Shown: one piece after another, positions 1 to 11,590 of the stretch | How the letters are laid out: each line of letters starts with the position of its first letter | Position numbering within the stretch: the first letter of the stretch is position 1 | Notes under the pieces: generated by a model | Told to the model about the DNA's origin: nothing | The model's input: the letters and a program-made list of their open reading frames with translations, nothing else | Databases searched by the model: none | DNA from: Nemertoderma westbladi | Lineage: Eukaryota; Xenacoelomorpha; Nemertodermatida; Nemertodermatidae | Reading direction: 5' to 3' | Assembly: GCA_032718475.1 (NCBI GenBank) | Contig: JAUCBJ010000241.1 | Coordinates: forward strand, 1 to 36,726 | Length of the DNA: 36,726 bases | Translations under genes and position numbers: made by a program

Positions 1-1029
1 TAAAGCGCCACGTCCTAAAGGAACTGTTAATATTTCCCGAAAGCCAATAATATCTGTCAGAGATTAATTATTAACGATCTATCGAATAATACATTAGGTA
101 TACACTACAACCTTACACTGTAATAATACAATTCAAGCATCCGAATTCAGTCTCCCGGGTGTAGATCCATCGGGTGAATGATCGCGCATGGGCTGACTTC
201 GGCTAATGTTTTGCGTATTAGCATAAATTATTGTCGTATGCTAAAGTGGTTTTAATTAACGAAAAGACATATAAATTTTGGCAGGTTAAACTGCTAAAGG
301 TCTTCGAAAGCGCGAACAAAGGTTAGATCATTAACTGTAAGGGAACTCCTCTGGAAAAGGTAACCAGAGGGATATCTTTCGTCGAGTGGGTGAGATATTC
401 GAAAGACCCTTGTACGATTCCACAGGCAGGCGCTATCTAGTAGAAATGCCTACCTCCCTTCCCACGTGACTTCCGATTTCGCTCAGGGAACCTGCCGTCG
501 GTCCAACGAGTGGCCTGTCGGCTGTCGAGGATATGTGTTAGACCCCGGAAGCAGTGTAATAAACAAGAAGGGTCTTGTTGATTGATGTTTAATGGCATTT
601 ACTAGTAATAATATCTCACCAATAAGAGCTATTGCACGTACGGTGGGAGAGTAGCGTAATCACCAATAACACAATTTAAATACTTTAGTAAACATAAGCG
701 AGTAATAGGGAAGGTGACATTTACTGTAGAAATGCACCTATGGAATAAACTGCTTTACCAAAAACATAATGTTATATACCTCAATAATTGGCACCAACAT
801 CCGACTACTCTCCAATATAGGTTACACCTTCACCTATTGTATACAAATTACTAGCAACTTCTTTCTTAGCCGTGAGTGCCCTGGTATTTTCCCCCCTATG
901 TACTAATAGTCCCCTCCTACCGTAACAAATAACCAAATGCATTATCCTTACTGTATCACACCCCTACAGTAGTTATTGCATTATTGTTCGGTCTGCCAAT
1001 AGCAATAGGCCTACATATTTAACACGAAG
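1..1029. other. No gene recognised
   Basis: Unique-looking AT-rich sequence with stops in all frames. No RNA gene or repeat recognised. Confidence 0.5.
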
Positions 1030-1495
1030 TGGGGCCTTCGCGCAGCACGTGACTTAAATTTAATTTAAGTACTAATTCGAAAGTATTACTGTATTAGCAA
1101 ATTTTAAGCAGATTTCGCCTAATCACTTTTTACCTCTTTCATTTCTATTCAGACATTTCTGACTCTAGCGGTATAGTGAGAACTGAAGATGGATTAGGGT
1201 CTCCAGCCCCACAAAGACACAGCCTATGGATGAATAGTACATACGTACATCGGCCAAGTTTCATCTTGAATAACGGATAACGAAATGAGAGACGGATCTC
1301 ACTTTCAGAAATTTCGTCGTATAGCGGCAGACCGATTAAATCTCCGCCCCCCCCCACAAAGACGCAGCATGTGGTCCAGAATATATGGCAAGATTCAGCT
1401 TAAACTGATTAAAATCAATGAGACGGGAGAATCTATTCACTTTCAGGCATAAAGTAGTCCTATAGCGGGTGACTGTTGAACTGATTTTCAACAAA

Positions 1496-2180
1496 ACAAA
1501 TTTTCAACTTGGCAGCTTTAAATTCGACAAAGTTATAAGCATGTCAATATCATAACGACGACAACGATTTCACTTTCAGACATTTGTCCCTCTAGCGGCA
1601 GACTGGAGAACTGCAGATGGATTCGCCTCCTTTGAAAGTCACAGCTAATGGTCTAATACATATCTGCCAAGTTTCAGCTTATACGGATTAAAAGCAAAGA
1701 AATGGGAGGGCATTTAATGTTTAGACATGTGGCCCTCTAGCGGGAGACCATTGCACTGATGGTGTCTGAAAGTCTCTCAAAAATCTCAACTTTAGCTCAT
1801 ATTGATACCTACAAATTTTCAACTTGGCAGCTTTAAATCCGACAAAGTTATTAGCATGTCAAAATCGTAACGACGACAACGATTTCACTTTCAGACCTTT
1901 GGCCCTCTAGCGGCAGGCTGGATAACTGCAGATGGATTCGCCTCCTTTGAAAGTCACAGCTAATGGTCTAATACATATCTGCCAAGTTTCAGCTTAAACG
2001 GATTAAAAGCAAAGAAATGGGAGGGCATTTAATGTTTAGACATGTGGCCCTCTAGCGGGAGACCATTGCACTGATGGTGTCTGAAAGTCTCTCAAAAATC
2101 TCAACTTTTGCTCATATTGATACCTACAAATTTTCAACTTGGCAGCTTTAAATCCGACAAAGTTATTAGCATGTCAAAAT
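1496..2180. repeat. 315-bp tandem duplication, two full copies and a partial third
   Basis: ACAAATTTTCAACTTGGCAG starts at 1496, 1811 and 2126, exactly 315 bp apart. Copies 1 and 2 are nearly identical over their length. The third breaks off into the ACG microsatellite. Confidence 0.9.
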
Positions 2181-2183
2181 CGT

Positions 2184-2204
2184 AACGACGACGACGACGA
2201 CGAC

Positions 2205-2236
<32 letters not shown>

Positions 2237-2257
2237 CAACGACGACGACGACAACTA
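2184..2257. repeat. (ACG)n microsatellite with AAC interruptions
   Basis: Grows from the ACGACGACAACG word that is present but short in the two preceding 315-bp copies. It is the source of an artefactual Arg-rich minus-strand ORF. Confidence 0.9.
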
Positions 2258-2519
2258 TTTGCATAAATTGACCCACCCCCTAACAGTGTCAATTCGCTAA
2301 GGCTCCGCCAACTTCGTGGCTCGCCCCACTTCTCTAACAAATACATAAAGAAATTAGAAAACGTTACAGCATCACACATATCAAATGTTACAAAAATATG
2401 CTCCCGCCAGCTAACATTCGTCATAAACCAGCAGTTGGTTGCAGCTAGAAATGGCACGGTTCTATCAGCAGTAGTGGCAGGGTATTGTAGTATATGATGC
2501 TTGCTGGCATCATGCAATA

Positions 2520-3120
2520 ACTTAAACGATTAGAGACTACTACGATTATCGTAGATAACTACGATTAGAGACTGTTATTATCATTTATAGCTAAGATGGT
2601 TTTTATTATCGTCTAAAAGTTGTTTGATTTGAAGCCCCAACCGCGCCTCCGTTATTAAATTATTACGTTGCAATTAAAATTATGGCCATGAATGAGAATG
2701 ATGACCTTTTTGACTTCGTTATTGACCTCAATCAAGGCAACTTGGGAAACATAGTGGAAGGCTATACTGTGGAAGATCAAAAGATTCTCCCATTATTACC
2801 CTCATTGTATTATTAAATGCATTATGTTATGTGTTTAACCAATTCAAATTGTATGGTAAAATTATGGTGTGGTAGTTGCACGTATTTCGCACAAAAATTG
2901 ATTTTTCCAGAACTTCTTTGTCCCTGGAACGCTTTTTCCTCTCTATGGCCCTGCACATTGTATCTTCTTAGTATGAAGGCTTATCCAAGCAGCAGCGTAA
3001 ATGTAAACTACTAGTAGCTCTGAATAAATTTCGTTATTCGTTAATACGTTGGCCAATAAGAGATTATCATAAGTCATGTTTACATGAGCTACAATTCACA
3101 TAATTTCCACACAATTTCAC
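2520..3120. other. No gene recognised
   Basis: Contains a short direct repeat (ACTACGATTA and TTAGAGACT, 2525-2570) and only short ORFs. Confidence 0.5.
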
Positions 3121-3165
3121 ACAATTTCATACGTCCGTCCTGGTCATTCGGCCCCACACACCCAG

Positions 3166-3262
3166 GACGAAGGTCCGAATGGGACTAAGGTCCGAATGGG
3201 ACGAAGGTCCGAATGGGACTAAGGTCCGAATGGGACTAAGGTCCGAATGGGACTAAGGTCCG
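3166..3262. repeat. 17-bp tandem repeat (GGTCCGAATGGGACTAA)
   Basis: About five and a half copies, some with GACGAA in place of GACTAA. Inverted copies of the core lie on both sides (CATTCGG near 3145 and CTCATTCGGACCTTCG near 3301), so the array can fold back. Confidence 0.85.
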
Positions 3263-3299
3263 TAAAAATAGAGCCAATGATGGACACTTTCTGACATTT

Positions 3300-4240
3300 G
3301 TCTCATTCGGACCTTCGACAGAAAAAAATCCAATGGATGTATTGTGAATATTACTATCCTATAATTAGTATTTACATAATCTCGTAATTGCAACTTTCCA
3401 CTCGGTATTTTGTAACCGTTGACTTGCCATTTTGTAATTTTATTTGTCATTTGTAACCTTGAAACGTTGTATAATTGCTAAATTCTGGAAAATGCAGAGG
3501 TGGCCCTGAAATATGGCATAATGCTCTTCATCTATCGCCTTTTCATTAAAAACAAATTCACTCTGTCTCAAACTGCTGATTCAAATGGCTTTATGTTTAT
3601 AATTGCCCGACTCTTGCGACAGTATAGTATCATAATAAAATTGATTTCAAACAAAATTAACTTAACGTTTTAATGGCAGGTAGGAATCCATTGTTCCTTC
3701 CATTGGATTAATCTTAAGGGGATGTATGTATATATTTATATTAAATCTTCGGATATTGAATTAATAGTATTGTAATGTTAAATGATGTTGTTGTAAGTAT
3801 TGTATGTTAGCAGCAGTACGTAACATCCAGTCCAATGTGGAATTGCCGGTTATTTTGGGATTGATGGGGATGCATCAGTGCAGTGATCTGTAATCCATTG
3901 TGGTGCAATATCCTATAGGAAGCTTGTTGTATGATTGATTACCCACTTTTCTCGTACATTAACATGCTACTAGGTGGCTGTCTAGTATGGATGGATGGAG
4001 ACGTCTCAATTACCTAATATTCAAAGGAGAAAATTTTATTTCTAAATATGCTGTGGGGAATAATCGTCAGTGCAATGGTGATCAAAGCGAACCAATTTCT
4101 GCTAATTCTAATGATATGAACAAACAACGATGTGATTCATGGGTGCAGTTTACAGAAAGACACCCACATGTTCCTGGTAACTGATAAAACTAAATAAATA
4201 TGGGTCTGTTGGGGATGCTGTATTGTACTTAACACAATGA
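3300..4240. other. No gene recognised
   Basis: AT-rich; short ORFs without recognisable content. Confidence 0.45.
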
Positions 4241-4244
4241 ATCC

Positions 4245-4440
4245 AGTATTGTGTGACAGGAGTGCTGGTTCTACAGCTGTTATAAATAATCGAACCTGAA
4301 GCTTCTGACGTATTCTATGAGACTTCAAAATTATGGACAGCCTATTAAATGCTGCTGCCCATTCCTTCACATTACGTTTTCGAACGTATTCTTCACCTGA
4401 CATCCGGATCCATAATCCAAAGTAGCAGTGGTCACAAGCA
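4245..4440 (-). mobile_element. LINE reverse transcriptase C-terminal fragment, minus strand
   Basis: The minus strand encodes CYFGLWIRMSGEEYVRKRNV, EWAAAFNRLSIILKSHRIRQ and LQVRLFITAVEPALL, collinear with the fragment at 5795-6330. It is truncated on both sides. No intact ORF. Confidence 0.68.
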
Positions 4441-4444
4441 TATC

Positions 4445-5637
4445 ATCCTTAGCTCATATGATCATGCACTTCCTGAGCATTGTCGAAGTTAGCTGTTAAA
4501 GTTGTGTTCTTCAAGGTGTAAACGCAAAGACTCTTAAGACTAGAAGCAGACTATTTTTTTGAGCTGAGGAGCCGTTGAGCCCCATCTAGGATTCTGAGAG
4601 TTCTCTTACGTCATCAGGAGAATCTAGCAGAGTAAGGAACATTGGCTGGATTTCCTTAATTTCTGAAGCCAGTAGGAGTGTTGTCACTTTCAAGCCCATA
4701 TTAATTATGATGGTCTAAGGATATCCGTACAATATATAACCCGCCAGAATTACAATTGTGAATGTATCAAATGTGCAAGTGTGTTGTGTTCAATTGTGCA
4801 ATAGCAAGTGTGTCATACTGGAAGACTCATAAAATTTTGAATAGATCTGTTACACTATCAGCAGTAGACACTTAATGTTGAACCGTCGAGTGATATACTG
4901 AGTAATCTTATTACTGCAATAATTTGTTCAGGAATTTCGTGTCCTTCTTCGTTAACAATCTTGAATTATCTTTTTAAGAGTCAGAATGGGCTCATGCAGA
5001 AATCGTCAACCTAACCTACACAGATCCCACCAGATAAGTAATGTAGTAATTATATAGTAAGTATAGTTATAATAATAAGTAATTATTCAACTGCTGGTCA
5101 AAACCAACTTCAACTGTTAGGAATTTGGTCTTTTTAAGACCGAATTTACAAAATTAAAACTCACCCTTTTTCGCCCATTTCATCATGGTCTATCAAAACA
5201 TCCACTGCCACTCGATTCAGAGCACCTAGTTGTTACAACCTATTCATTGATTTCTAGCCAAGAAATTGTTCTTTGTTTGTGTTATTGTGCAATTTGTATG
5301 TCTCCGCGGCATGGCCTTTTTGGGCTTCCTAATATCTTGTTATGGGATTACGCTTAAAGTGATAACACCGATATGCTACAGTAGGTCACCAAAGATAGGA
5401 TAGATTTAGATAGGATATTAGGAAATTTACAAATTTCTCTCCATGCTGCATTAATTTGTCAGAACTTTGAAAAATTGAAATAATGGATTAAATATTATCT
5501 CTCATTTAATTTCAATATTTATTTTCTACTACATCTTAATAATATTATTTGTCTTTCATTTAAGATTCATAGTTGTGGTTGGGTGAAAGTTTAGCTTTTG
5601 AAATAACTGCATATTCTCCAACAATGAATTAAAGGCA
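4445..5637. other. Sequence immediately upstream of the Akt start codon
   Basis: Presumably 5' UTR, upstream intron or promoter. No TATA box or initiator can be placed with confidence, and no further coding exon is seen. Confidence 0.4.
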
Positions 5638-5683
5638 ATGGAACCGGTGGTTGTATTCAAGGAAGGATGGCTGATGAAAAGAG
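5638..5683 (+). CDS. Akt: Akt kinase, first coding exon (PH domain start)
   Basis: Encodes residues 1-15 of the PH domain of Akt (RAC serine/threonine protein kinase), which binds PIP3 at the plasma membrane in insulin/PI3K signalling. The 15 codons read MEPVVVFKEGWLMKR, matching the VKEGWLxKR start of Akt proteins in sequence and length; Lys8, Trp11 and the phosphoinositide-contacting Lys14 are present. One base (G) remains before the donor GTTGGT, a weak 5' splice site. It joins in phase 1 to GA at 32656, making Gly16 and then Glu17. The start has G at -3 and G at +4. A two-codon upstream ORF (ATG AAT TAA, 5624-5632) ends five bases before it. The exon's 5' limit is not determined; an acceptor near 5594 (TTTAG) is possible. 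Family assignment is from recognised motifs; orthology to one AKT paralog is not claimed. Confidence 0.93.
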
Positions 5684-5794
5684 GTTGGTTATTTTATATT
5701 ACATCTAGCATTCAGATAAAATAGCTTCAAAACCGAATAATGCAGAGAGGTGACGACGGCGGCGAAGGTGCAAATGTAAAATATATAATAAAAG

Positions 5795-6330
5795 GAGGAG
5801 CCCAAAGGTGCCTCTGCTCTTCGGAGCAGATTCATTCCAGTGTTGGTCTTTTTGTAAACTCCATGAAGACCAAAATTTTGATTGATCGTAAGGGCATAAG
5901 CTCCAGGGATAGCTTGCTTGGGCATGTGGATGACGTCTGCTACTTGGATCATTGGTCCGGAAGTCAGATGAAGAAGACACTGTGGAATGGGCATGGGCAG
6001 CATTGAATAGCCTGTCCAGGATTTGGAAGTCCCACAGAATAAAACGGAACCTCAAGGTTCGATTATTTTGGTTAGCAGTAGAACCAGTACTCTTATATAT
6101 GAGTCCATGCTTGGCTCTAACTGCAGAGGATACCAAATCTCTGGATGGCACTTATACAAGAGTTTATTGGTGTCAAGAACAATGAACACATCTCCAATCA
6201 GACTCTATACAAAATTGGAGGTGTTTCATTAGTCTCCCCCAGCTTGACACTTGAACGGTGCCGCCTCCGGTTTACAGGACATTGCTTCCGCCGTGAGGGC
6301 CAGCCATAGGAGAATTCAGGATGAGGGCGC
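5795..6330 (+). mobile_element. LINE reverse transcriptase C-terminal fragment
   Basis: Frames shift several times but the order is recognisable: SSVGLFVNSMKTK (about 5835-5870), CYLDHWSGSQ (about 5940), WAWAALNSLSRIWKSH, LKVRLFWLAVEPVLLY, LDGTYTRVYW, HISNQTLYTKIGGVSLVSP, and CRLRFTGHCFRREGQP ending near 6309. This is the thumb and post-RT region of the same LINE family as the fragments at 4245-4440 and 8985-9340. It begins about 110 bp into Akt intron 1. Confidence 0.75.
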
Positions 6331-6995
6331 TTGTAAGCGTATCATTATTCAATCAAATTATAATGCAATCAAAAATGGAACAGCGTTGGCCGATTTATTG
6401 GATATTGTAGACGAGTATAATGACTATTCTGGAAATATTTCCAAAAATTTGCAAGATAGCTTACTGCTGGAATCATTATTCTTTTCAGCTCTTGATTACT
6501 ATTCATTCTCGTTAAAGAAATAAAATAAGTGTTTCTTTTCACACGATTATGGAGTATATTCTGGATAAAAGGTAGCAAAGTTATAATAATTTAAAGAACT
6601 TGTAAACGACGAAAAATGTCAAAAAAACTTGTAAAAATATACCGGGATACCATTTCAATGATATTATACATTAATATAAATTTGTTACATTGTCGCGCTC
6701 AAGATCTGTAACTATGTGACAAATTTACTAGAGTATTAGATAATTCATTGTTCGTGATTTAATTAACCTTCCAACAGTAGGCCTACTTGAGAAAGAAATC
6801 AATCTAATCAATCCAATCAAATCAATCAATAACAATCTACCTACCCTACAATACTAAAAAAATACTGTAACAATACTGTAAGTATAAAAATGAAATAGGT
6901 TGAATTCCGCAATCATTCAGATAGCAGTCTGTATCATCTGTATGCAGACTCAATTACTTTCAGTTCGTTCTCAATCCTCTCATCCTCCTTAGCCT

Positions 6996-7507
6996 TTAGA
7001 CAAGGTGATAAACAACGGCAACCATAGGCAGTACAGCTGAAGCGAGCAGAGTAGCAGCAGTGTTACACAACTCCTTGTCGTCGCAGCAGAGAGTGCCCTC
7101 CGAAAGTGTCATGGCTGCGCATGCCTTGTCGCCGCAACTGCGGGTTACTGATCCCGCAGAGAAACTCGACACACTCACTCCACTCTCTATTTTCTAAAAA
7201 TATTATTAAATTGATAGAATTAAGTTTGTATCCTACACACCCACTTTATTTATGTTAATTTTATTTATTTTATTTTATTTATGTAATAAATTTTAATGCC
7301 TAAAATTTATTTCAAATTGTTCTCATAGTGAAAGTGAATTTTTGCTCTACTTACGAGGCAAGATGGGCCAGTTTCGCAGGTTCCACCCGTAATGGGGCTA
7401 TTGACGCTGACAATGTTGCTAGTAACTTCTGACTCAGTCGAACACTTAAGGCCACAGGTCACAGCGACGCAGACAGATATTACAGCCAATACAATTAGCA
7501 GCTTCAT
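6996..7507 (-). CDS. Ly6/uPAR-type GPI-anchored protein, gene 1 (two exons)
   Basis: Minus-strand gene in Akt intron 1. Exon 1 is 7507-7355 (51 codons) and exon 2 is 7193-6996 (65 codons plus TAA); the 161-bp intron has a perfect GTAAGT donor and a TTTTTAG acceptor, phase 0. Exon 1 starts MKLLIVLAVISVCVAVT, a clear signal peptide, then CGLKC and GGTCETGPSCL. Exon 2 carries VTRSCGDKACAA and the Ly6 signature LCCDDKELCN, followed by a hydrophobic C-terminus of about 20 residues typical of a GPI-attachment signal. The 116-residue length and the nine cysteines suit a single three-finger domain. I start at the ATG at 7507; an in-frame TTG upstream is not a eukaryotic start. Ly6 proteins are usually outer-leaflet surface proteins, sometimes modulators of receptors or channels; no specific ligand can be inferred. 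It is a paralog of the gene at 22726-24253. Confidence 0.82.
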
Positions 7508-7519
7508 TTTAAGCAATGA

Positions 7520-8980
7520 GTTCTATCTGGAACATAAATAATTACCAATAACTATTTAATTAAATATTGCTGATTAATTTATAAGTTAAGTCCTTTCTAC
7601 CTTCAATATAATATTATAATATTACTCATTGAGTTGCTATTTCTACTGAATAATTATCCTTGTGAGTGGTAATAACAATGAGATTTATAGTTTGTTTAAG
7701 GGGGTGATGGTAATTAAAACAAAGCATTTTGGCATTAGTTCTCATGCGATTCGAGTAGGGAGCATATTATGTTCTATTGTTATTATTCGGGGTCGGTAAA
7801 TGCCAAATGCGTTGTTGCGCCATAAATGATTCACTAAATAGTTAACGTCATTGTTAGAAATATCTAGTTACTATAATTAATACTCGATGCCAACAAACTT
7901 GGGCCGTGATTTAATTTAATGATCTACCTCAATAGTTTGACTTTGGCATCTTAAGGTCAATCAATTTACCGGCCTATTCTCTTTGGTCGGTCATCGCCAG
8001 TAAAACATGAGTCAAACAGGTTTTACGCAATGAGTGCATTCGCAATAATTTATCTCACAAGCACCTCATAGCCAATCACACTATTATCACTGCCAACAGA
8101 AAGTAACATCAGTATCTATATTATTTATGCTTACTTCAAATATGAAACAACTATAGAAGAACCATTTAGCCAACATAAATGACAGTGGGGGTGAGGTGGC
8201 TGAGCAAACAAATTGTTACACGATCGGTAAAGAAATTTATGATAAACAAAAATTATCAAAAAAGTATTTATCAGTGGGACATATATATATATTGAAGGAA
8301 ATTATTCATAAATTGGAGTATAATACAAACCAAACAAAATGTACAATAGGGTAAGAGTAAGGTTCGAAATAGTGATGTTCTAAAATAATTTAATTAATAG
8401 TGCATTAATCTGTAGCTGTGATTCAATTGGAAATGAGTAAATTTTACATTGGACTGTCGCACATTAATCGTCATATCTTGGAGAATCGCCGCTACCAGAA
8501 GCCGCGGAAGTTTTTGGAAACACTAAAAACTTGCGCGAGATTTTAATGCAACTGATGCAAATTATTATTTCAATAATTTTACTGCGAAGATTTTTTTTAC
8601 TGACAAGTGACAAATATTACCAAATGTTAAGATTATAACATTATAAAGTGGTTTGCTTTATTTATTTTAGCGCATCTTTTATATGATATGGATTGCATTG
8701 TATGTTGACAAAAAGTCCATTTTTTGGAATATATTATTTTGGGTCGATAGATCTGACGGGCATCGCAGAAGATGCTCCCTATTTTAATATTGTAGATTTC
8801 GATCAATAAACTAAACTTAGGCTCTACCAACTTTTGGTCCACCCACAGTACATATACTTTAGGTTGCTTGGGGATTTTGTTTCTGAGAACACCGGATCCC
8901 ATATAGAATATAAAATATGTCCCATTTCGATAAAATCAAGAATCAGGAAGTAAGCAAGGTGATGGATGACCTTCGAATAC
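7520..8980. other. No gene recognised; upstream of Ly6 gene 1
   Basis: Would include the promoter of the minus-strand Ly6 gene. No element is supportable by eye. Confidence 0.4.
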
Positions 8981-8984
8981 GTAA

Positions 8985-9340
8985 TGTGAAGTCCTCTGCA
9001 GCAAGAATGGGCTGCCCACACAAGATTCGGAAAGTTACTATTTTTAGATATTTAGAGCAGCAGTAGAACCAGTACTCCTCTATGGGAGGTCGATATGTTG
9101 GTCTCTATCTGCGACACAAACGTTCTGGATGGCACATTCACAAGAATGCTGCGTCGGGTTCACAGTGTCACGTAGAATAAACACATTTCCAAACAGAAAT
9201 AAAACAGCGTTGAAGGTGTCTCATTGGTCCCCCCAATCTCCGCTTCGCAGTACATTGCTTTCGCAACAATTTTTCACAATATTTTGCTTATTCAGCTTCA
9301 TGGAAAGGATAAGCGTGACGCTTGATTCTTGAGAGAACTC
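8985..9340 (+). mobile_element. LINE reverse transcriptase C-terminal fragment
   Basis: Shifted frames give EWAAHTRFGK, FRAAVEPVLLYGR, LDGTFTRMLRRVHSV and EGVSLVPP, the same LINE region and family as 5795-6330. It is heavily decayed. Confidence 0.65.
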
Positions 9341-9344
9341 TTAA

Positions 9345-10337
9345 AGGACTGAATATGCGGATAATCTCGAGAAAGTCATGGGGGATAGGGGGATGTTGTC
9401 GATATGCCGGCCTAGCATTCTTAAAGCACGTTGCATTGCAGCATGTTGATTATAGTAGCATAGTAGTGATTATTTAAGACAATAGTATGTAAGATAGCAC
9501 CTACAGTAGTTACCCATTCAAGTGGTGTCCTACATTACTGTTCAATCAACCTACAGTAGTGCCCATTCAAGTTTAAACCCCGGCAAATTCCCCCTTAAAA
9601 ATCATATTTGATGAAATGAAATTTTCAAAAAACGTCTCCAAAAATGTGCCAAAAGTAAGGATAAAAATATGAAATGGTGCTATAACTCGAAATCTTCACA
9701 ATATTTTTTTAAACCGTATTAATAGTACACCATTAGGAACACAATAGATATTTAGGAGAAGTCATAAAATTTCAGATTCTCAACTGCGTTTGTTTCAATG
9801 TTATAACAAAAAAACACGAGGGGCATATTGAACCCCCACCCCCGGGTTTAATAGGGATAAATCCACTGCCATATCTCGAAGTGCATTTTCGTTCTTTTAG
9901 TTTTTGAATATTGTATTAAAAACTTTTGCTAATAAAGTAATTATAACTTAAAATTTAATGTCAACAATAATTTATTTCATCAACTTACAGTTTCTTTTAC
10001 AACGGAGCAGCTTCTTTTACAGAAGAGGCGAGGTAATAACAGGATATTGTCGAATCGATAATATTACAAGAAGTAATGTGATGGAATTACATTTGAATAG
10101 CCATTGACATTTAATTTACCATTGTTGATACAGTTGTCAAGACAATTTGGCATAAATAAACTGTTTTGATCAATTACCCTACCAAAATGCCGCTGGTATG
10201 TACCCATAGTACATGTGTATATAAATGCCATTAGTCAGTTACGTCATACAGTAGCTATTTAGCTATCTGAATTCCAACAAAAATCAATATGAGTGTATGT
10301 ACCTACTCTTATAAGGTTATGCAGAGAGTACACGTTC
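9345..10337. other. No gene recognised
   Basis: Intronic AT-rich sequence with a CCCCCACCCCCGGG patch near 9832. Confidence 0.45.
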
Positions 10338-10487
10338 GTGGGGCCTTCGCGCAGCACGAGGCCCAGTTATGAGATACAAATTAAAATTGTGCGACTGTAT
10401 CACAAAATCAGGTTATGAGAGATTAACCAACACCACCAATTAATCAAAGAAAGGGGGACAGTACGTGTTCACCCCTTTTAATCTGCA

Positions 10488-10503
10488 CCCCCCCCCCCCC
10501 CCC
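10488..10503. repeat. Poly-C tract (16)
   Basis: Uninterrupted C16 followed by further C-rich sequence. Confidence 0.95.
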
Positions 10504-10640
10504 TCCCTTCCCACCCACCAATACATAACCGCGACATCTACCACCCACGGAAGGGTAGCACGAACTTATTTCCAAACGCACGTTCAATATGCAAAGCCAG
10601 GTGGTTTATAGGAATATAATCAATGCAGTACTCGTCTTCA

Positions 10641-11063
10641 TTATAAGCCTCTTTGCGTTCGACCTGTTTTGATTAAAATATATTTATTAAACGCAGGCTG
10701 ACGCTCTTTATAATAATAATACCTAGGGATGCCAGCTTCCAGACTTTCAATCTTTACTGCCGCGCAAACCCCGCAGAGGAAGTTTTGGTTTGAGAGATCA
10801 AGCCCATCGGCAATTGGTGTTTCAATTTCGGTCCAGGAACTCTGACAATGGGAGCATTCAATCTTAGCTGTGGTCCATTCCCATGGTTTCGGCTTCCTTT
10901 TCTTCGTCCCAATGACAGATTCTTCTGAAGACGTTCGATTCGCTTTCAGTTTATTGTTGGCGTTTGTGTTTTGAAGTTGTATTCGAGTGGACAGTCGCGC
11001 CGGTTTCGAGGTAACCATACCGACCTGTGATAAGCGTTGGTTTTGTTGAGTGTCGGTATTCAT
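10641..11063 (-). CDS. Basic protein with CxxC...CxxC zinc-binding motif, 140 aa
   Basis: An ATG-started ORF. Residues 1-50 are polar and low-complexity (Gln/Asn/Ser/Thr), followed by a nuclear-localisation-like TKKRKPKPW. Next come CSHCQSSWTEIE and FLCGVCAA, two CxxC pairs about 25 residues apart that could bind one zinc, then KIESLE. The CxxC-x-W / LCxxC / LE arrangement resembles N-terminal zinc segments in ORF1 proteins of CR1/L2-like retrotransposons, which would make this an ORF1 remnant; a host nuclear protein is the alternative. A possible donor GTAAAG follows the last CxxC, so the ORF may also be a first exon. Not identified with certainty. Confidence 0.35.
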   Translation of the reverse strand: MNTDTQQNQRLSQVGMVTSKPARLSTRIQLQNTNANNKLKANRTSSEESVIGTKKRKPKPWEWTTAKIECSHCQSSWTEIETPIADGLDLSNQNFLCGVCAAVKIESLEAGIPRYYYYKERQPAFNKYILIKTGRTQRGL

Positions 11064-11590
11064 CTTCTCTCACCTCTTCAATGTCAGATGTTGCAAATAC
11101 TGATAACACGAATAACGGTATATATTTCAATACTTGTCAATAGTAATATATATAATTTAGATAACTATTTTATATCTGTACTGTTGAGCAAACTCTACAT
11201 AAATTTCAACCTGTGTATCGCCGGTATGGCTGTTGCTGTGCAAGTGCTAGTTGCCACCGGTCAGCCGGTACCGGTAGTAGGGTGGTACCATGGCCTACTA
11301 CACACAGGCCATGACAAGGACTTTGCTGTGAAATTAGCGTAGGCTGACTGGTGACTGATGAATTATCAAATATTATATTTTCCATGAATGCAGGGTCCAT
11401 ATTTAAAAGAAGATGACTAGATTTTCGTAAAGAATTTAATTGAAACAGTATTTAATAATAAATAAATTAATTATCGCTCGAGTTCCTGCAGCTTTTATTC
11501 GTGGCAGGAATGTTTGAACGCTAATAAGTCGGTCAATCATGGATGAAATGGAACCAAACTTGGTACACTTGTAGTCTTAAAAAAATTTAG

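Larger units (their letters stand above)
1030..2331. repeat. Composite dispersed repeat with ~150-bp phased units
   Basis: The left boundary is GTGGGGCCTTCGCGCAGCAC (also at about 10338 and, inverted, at 13756). The right boundary is CTTCGTGGCTCGCCCCAC (also at 13976-13993). Inside are about seven units beginning CACTTTCAGACATTTG or TTTAATGTTTAGACATG at about 1150, 1300, 1437, 1568, 1716, 1885 and 2031, each with a TAGCGG motif. Units alternate in two types, so the younger part is a dimer. Confidence 0.65.

Noticed and set aside
2134-2517. Arg/Cys-rich 127-codon minus-strand ORF
   Set aside because: Its Arg run is the translation of the ACG microsatellite; the rest lacks coding features.
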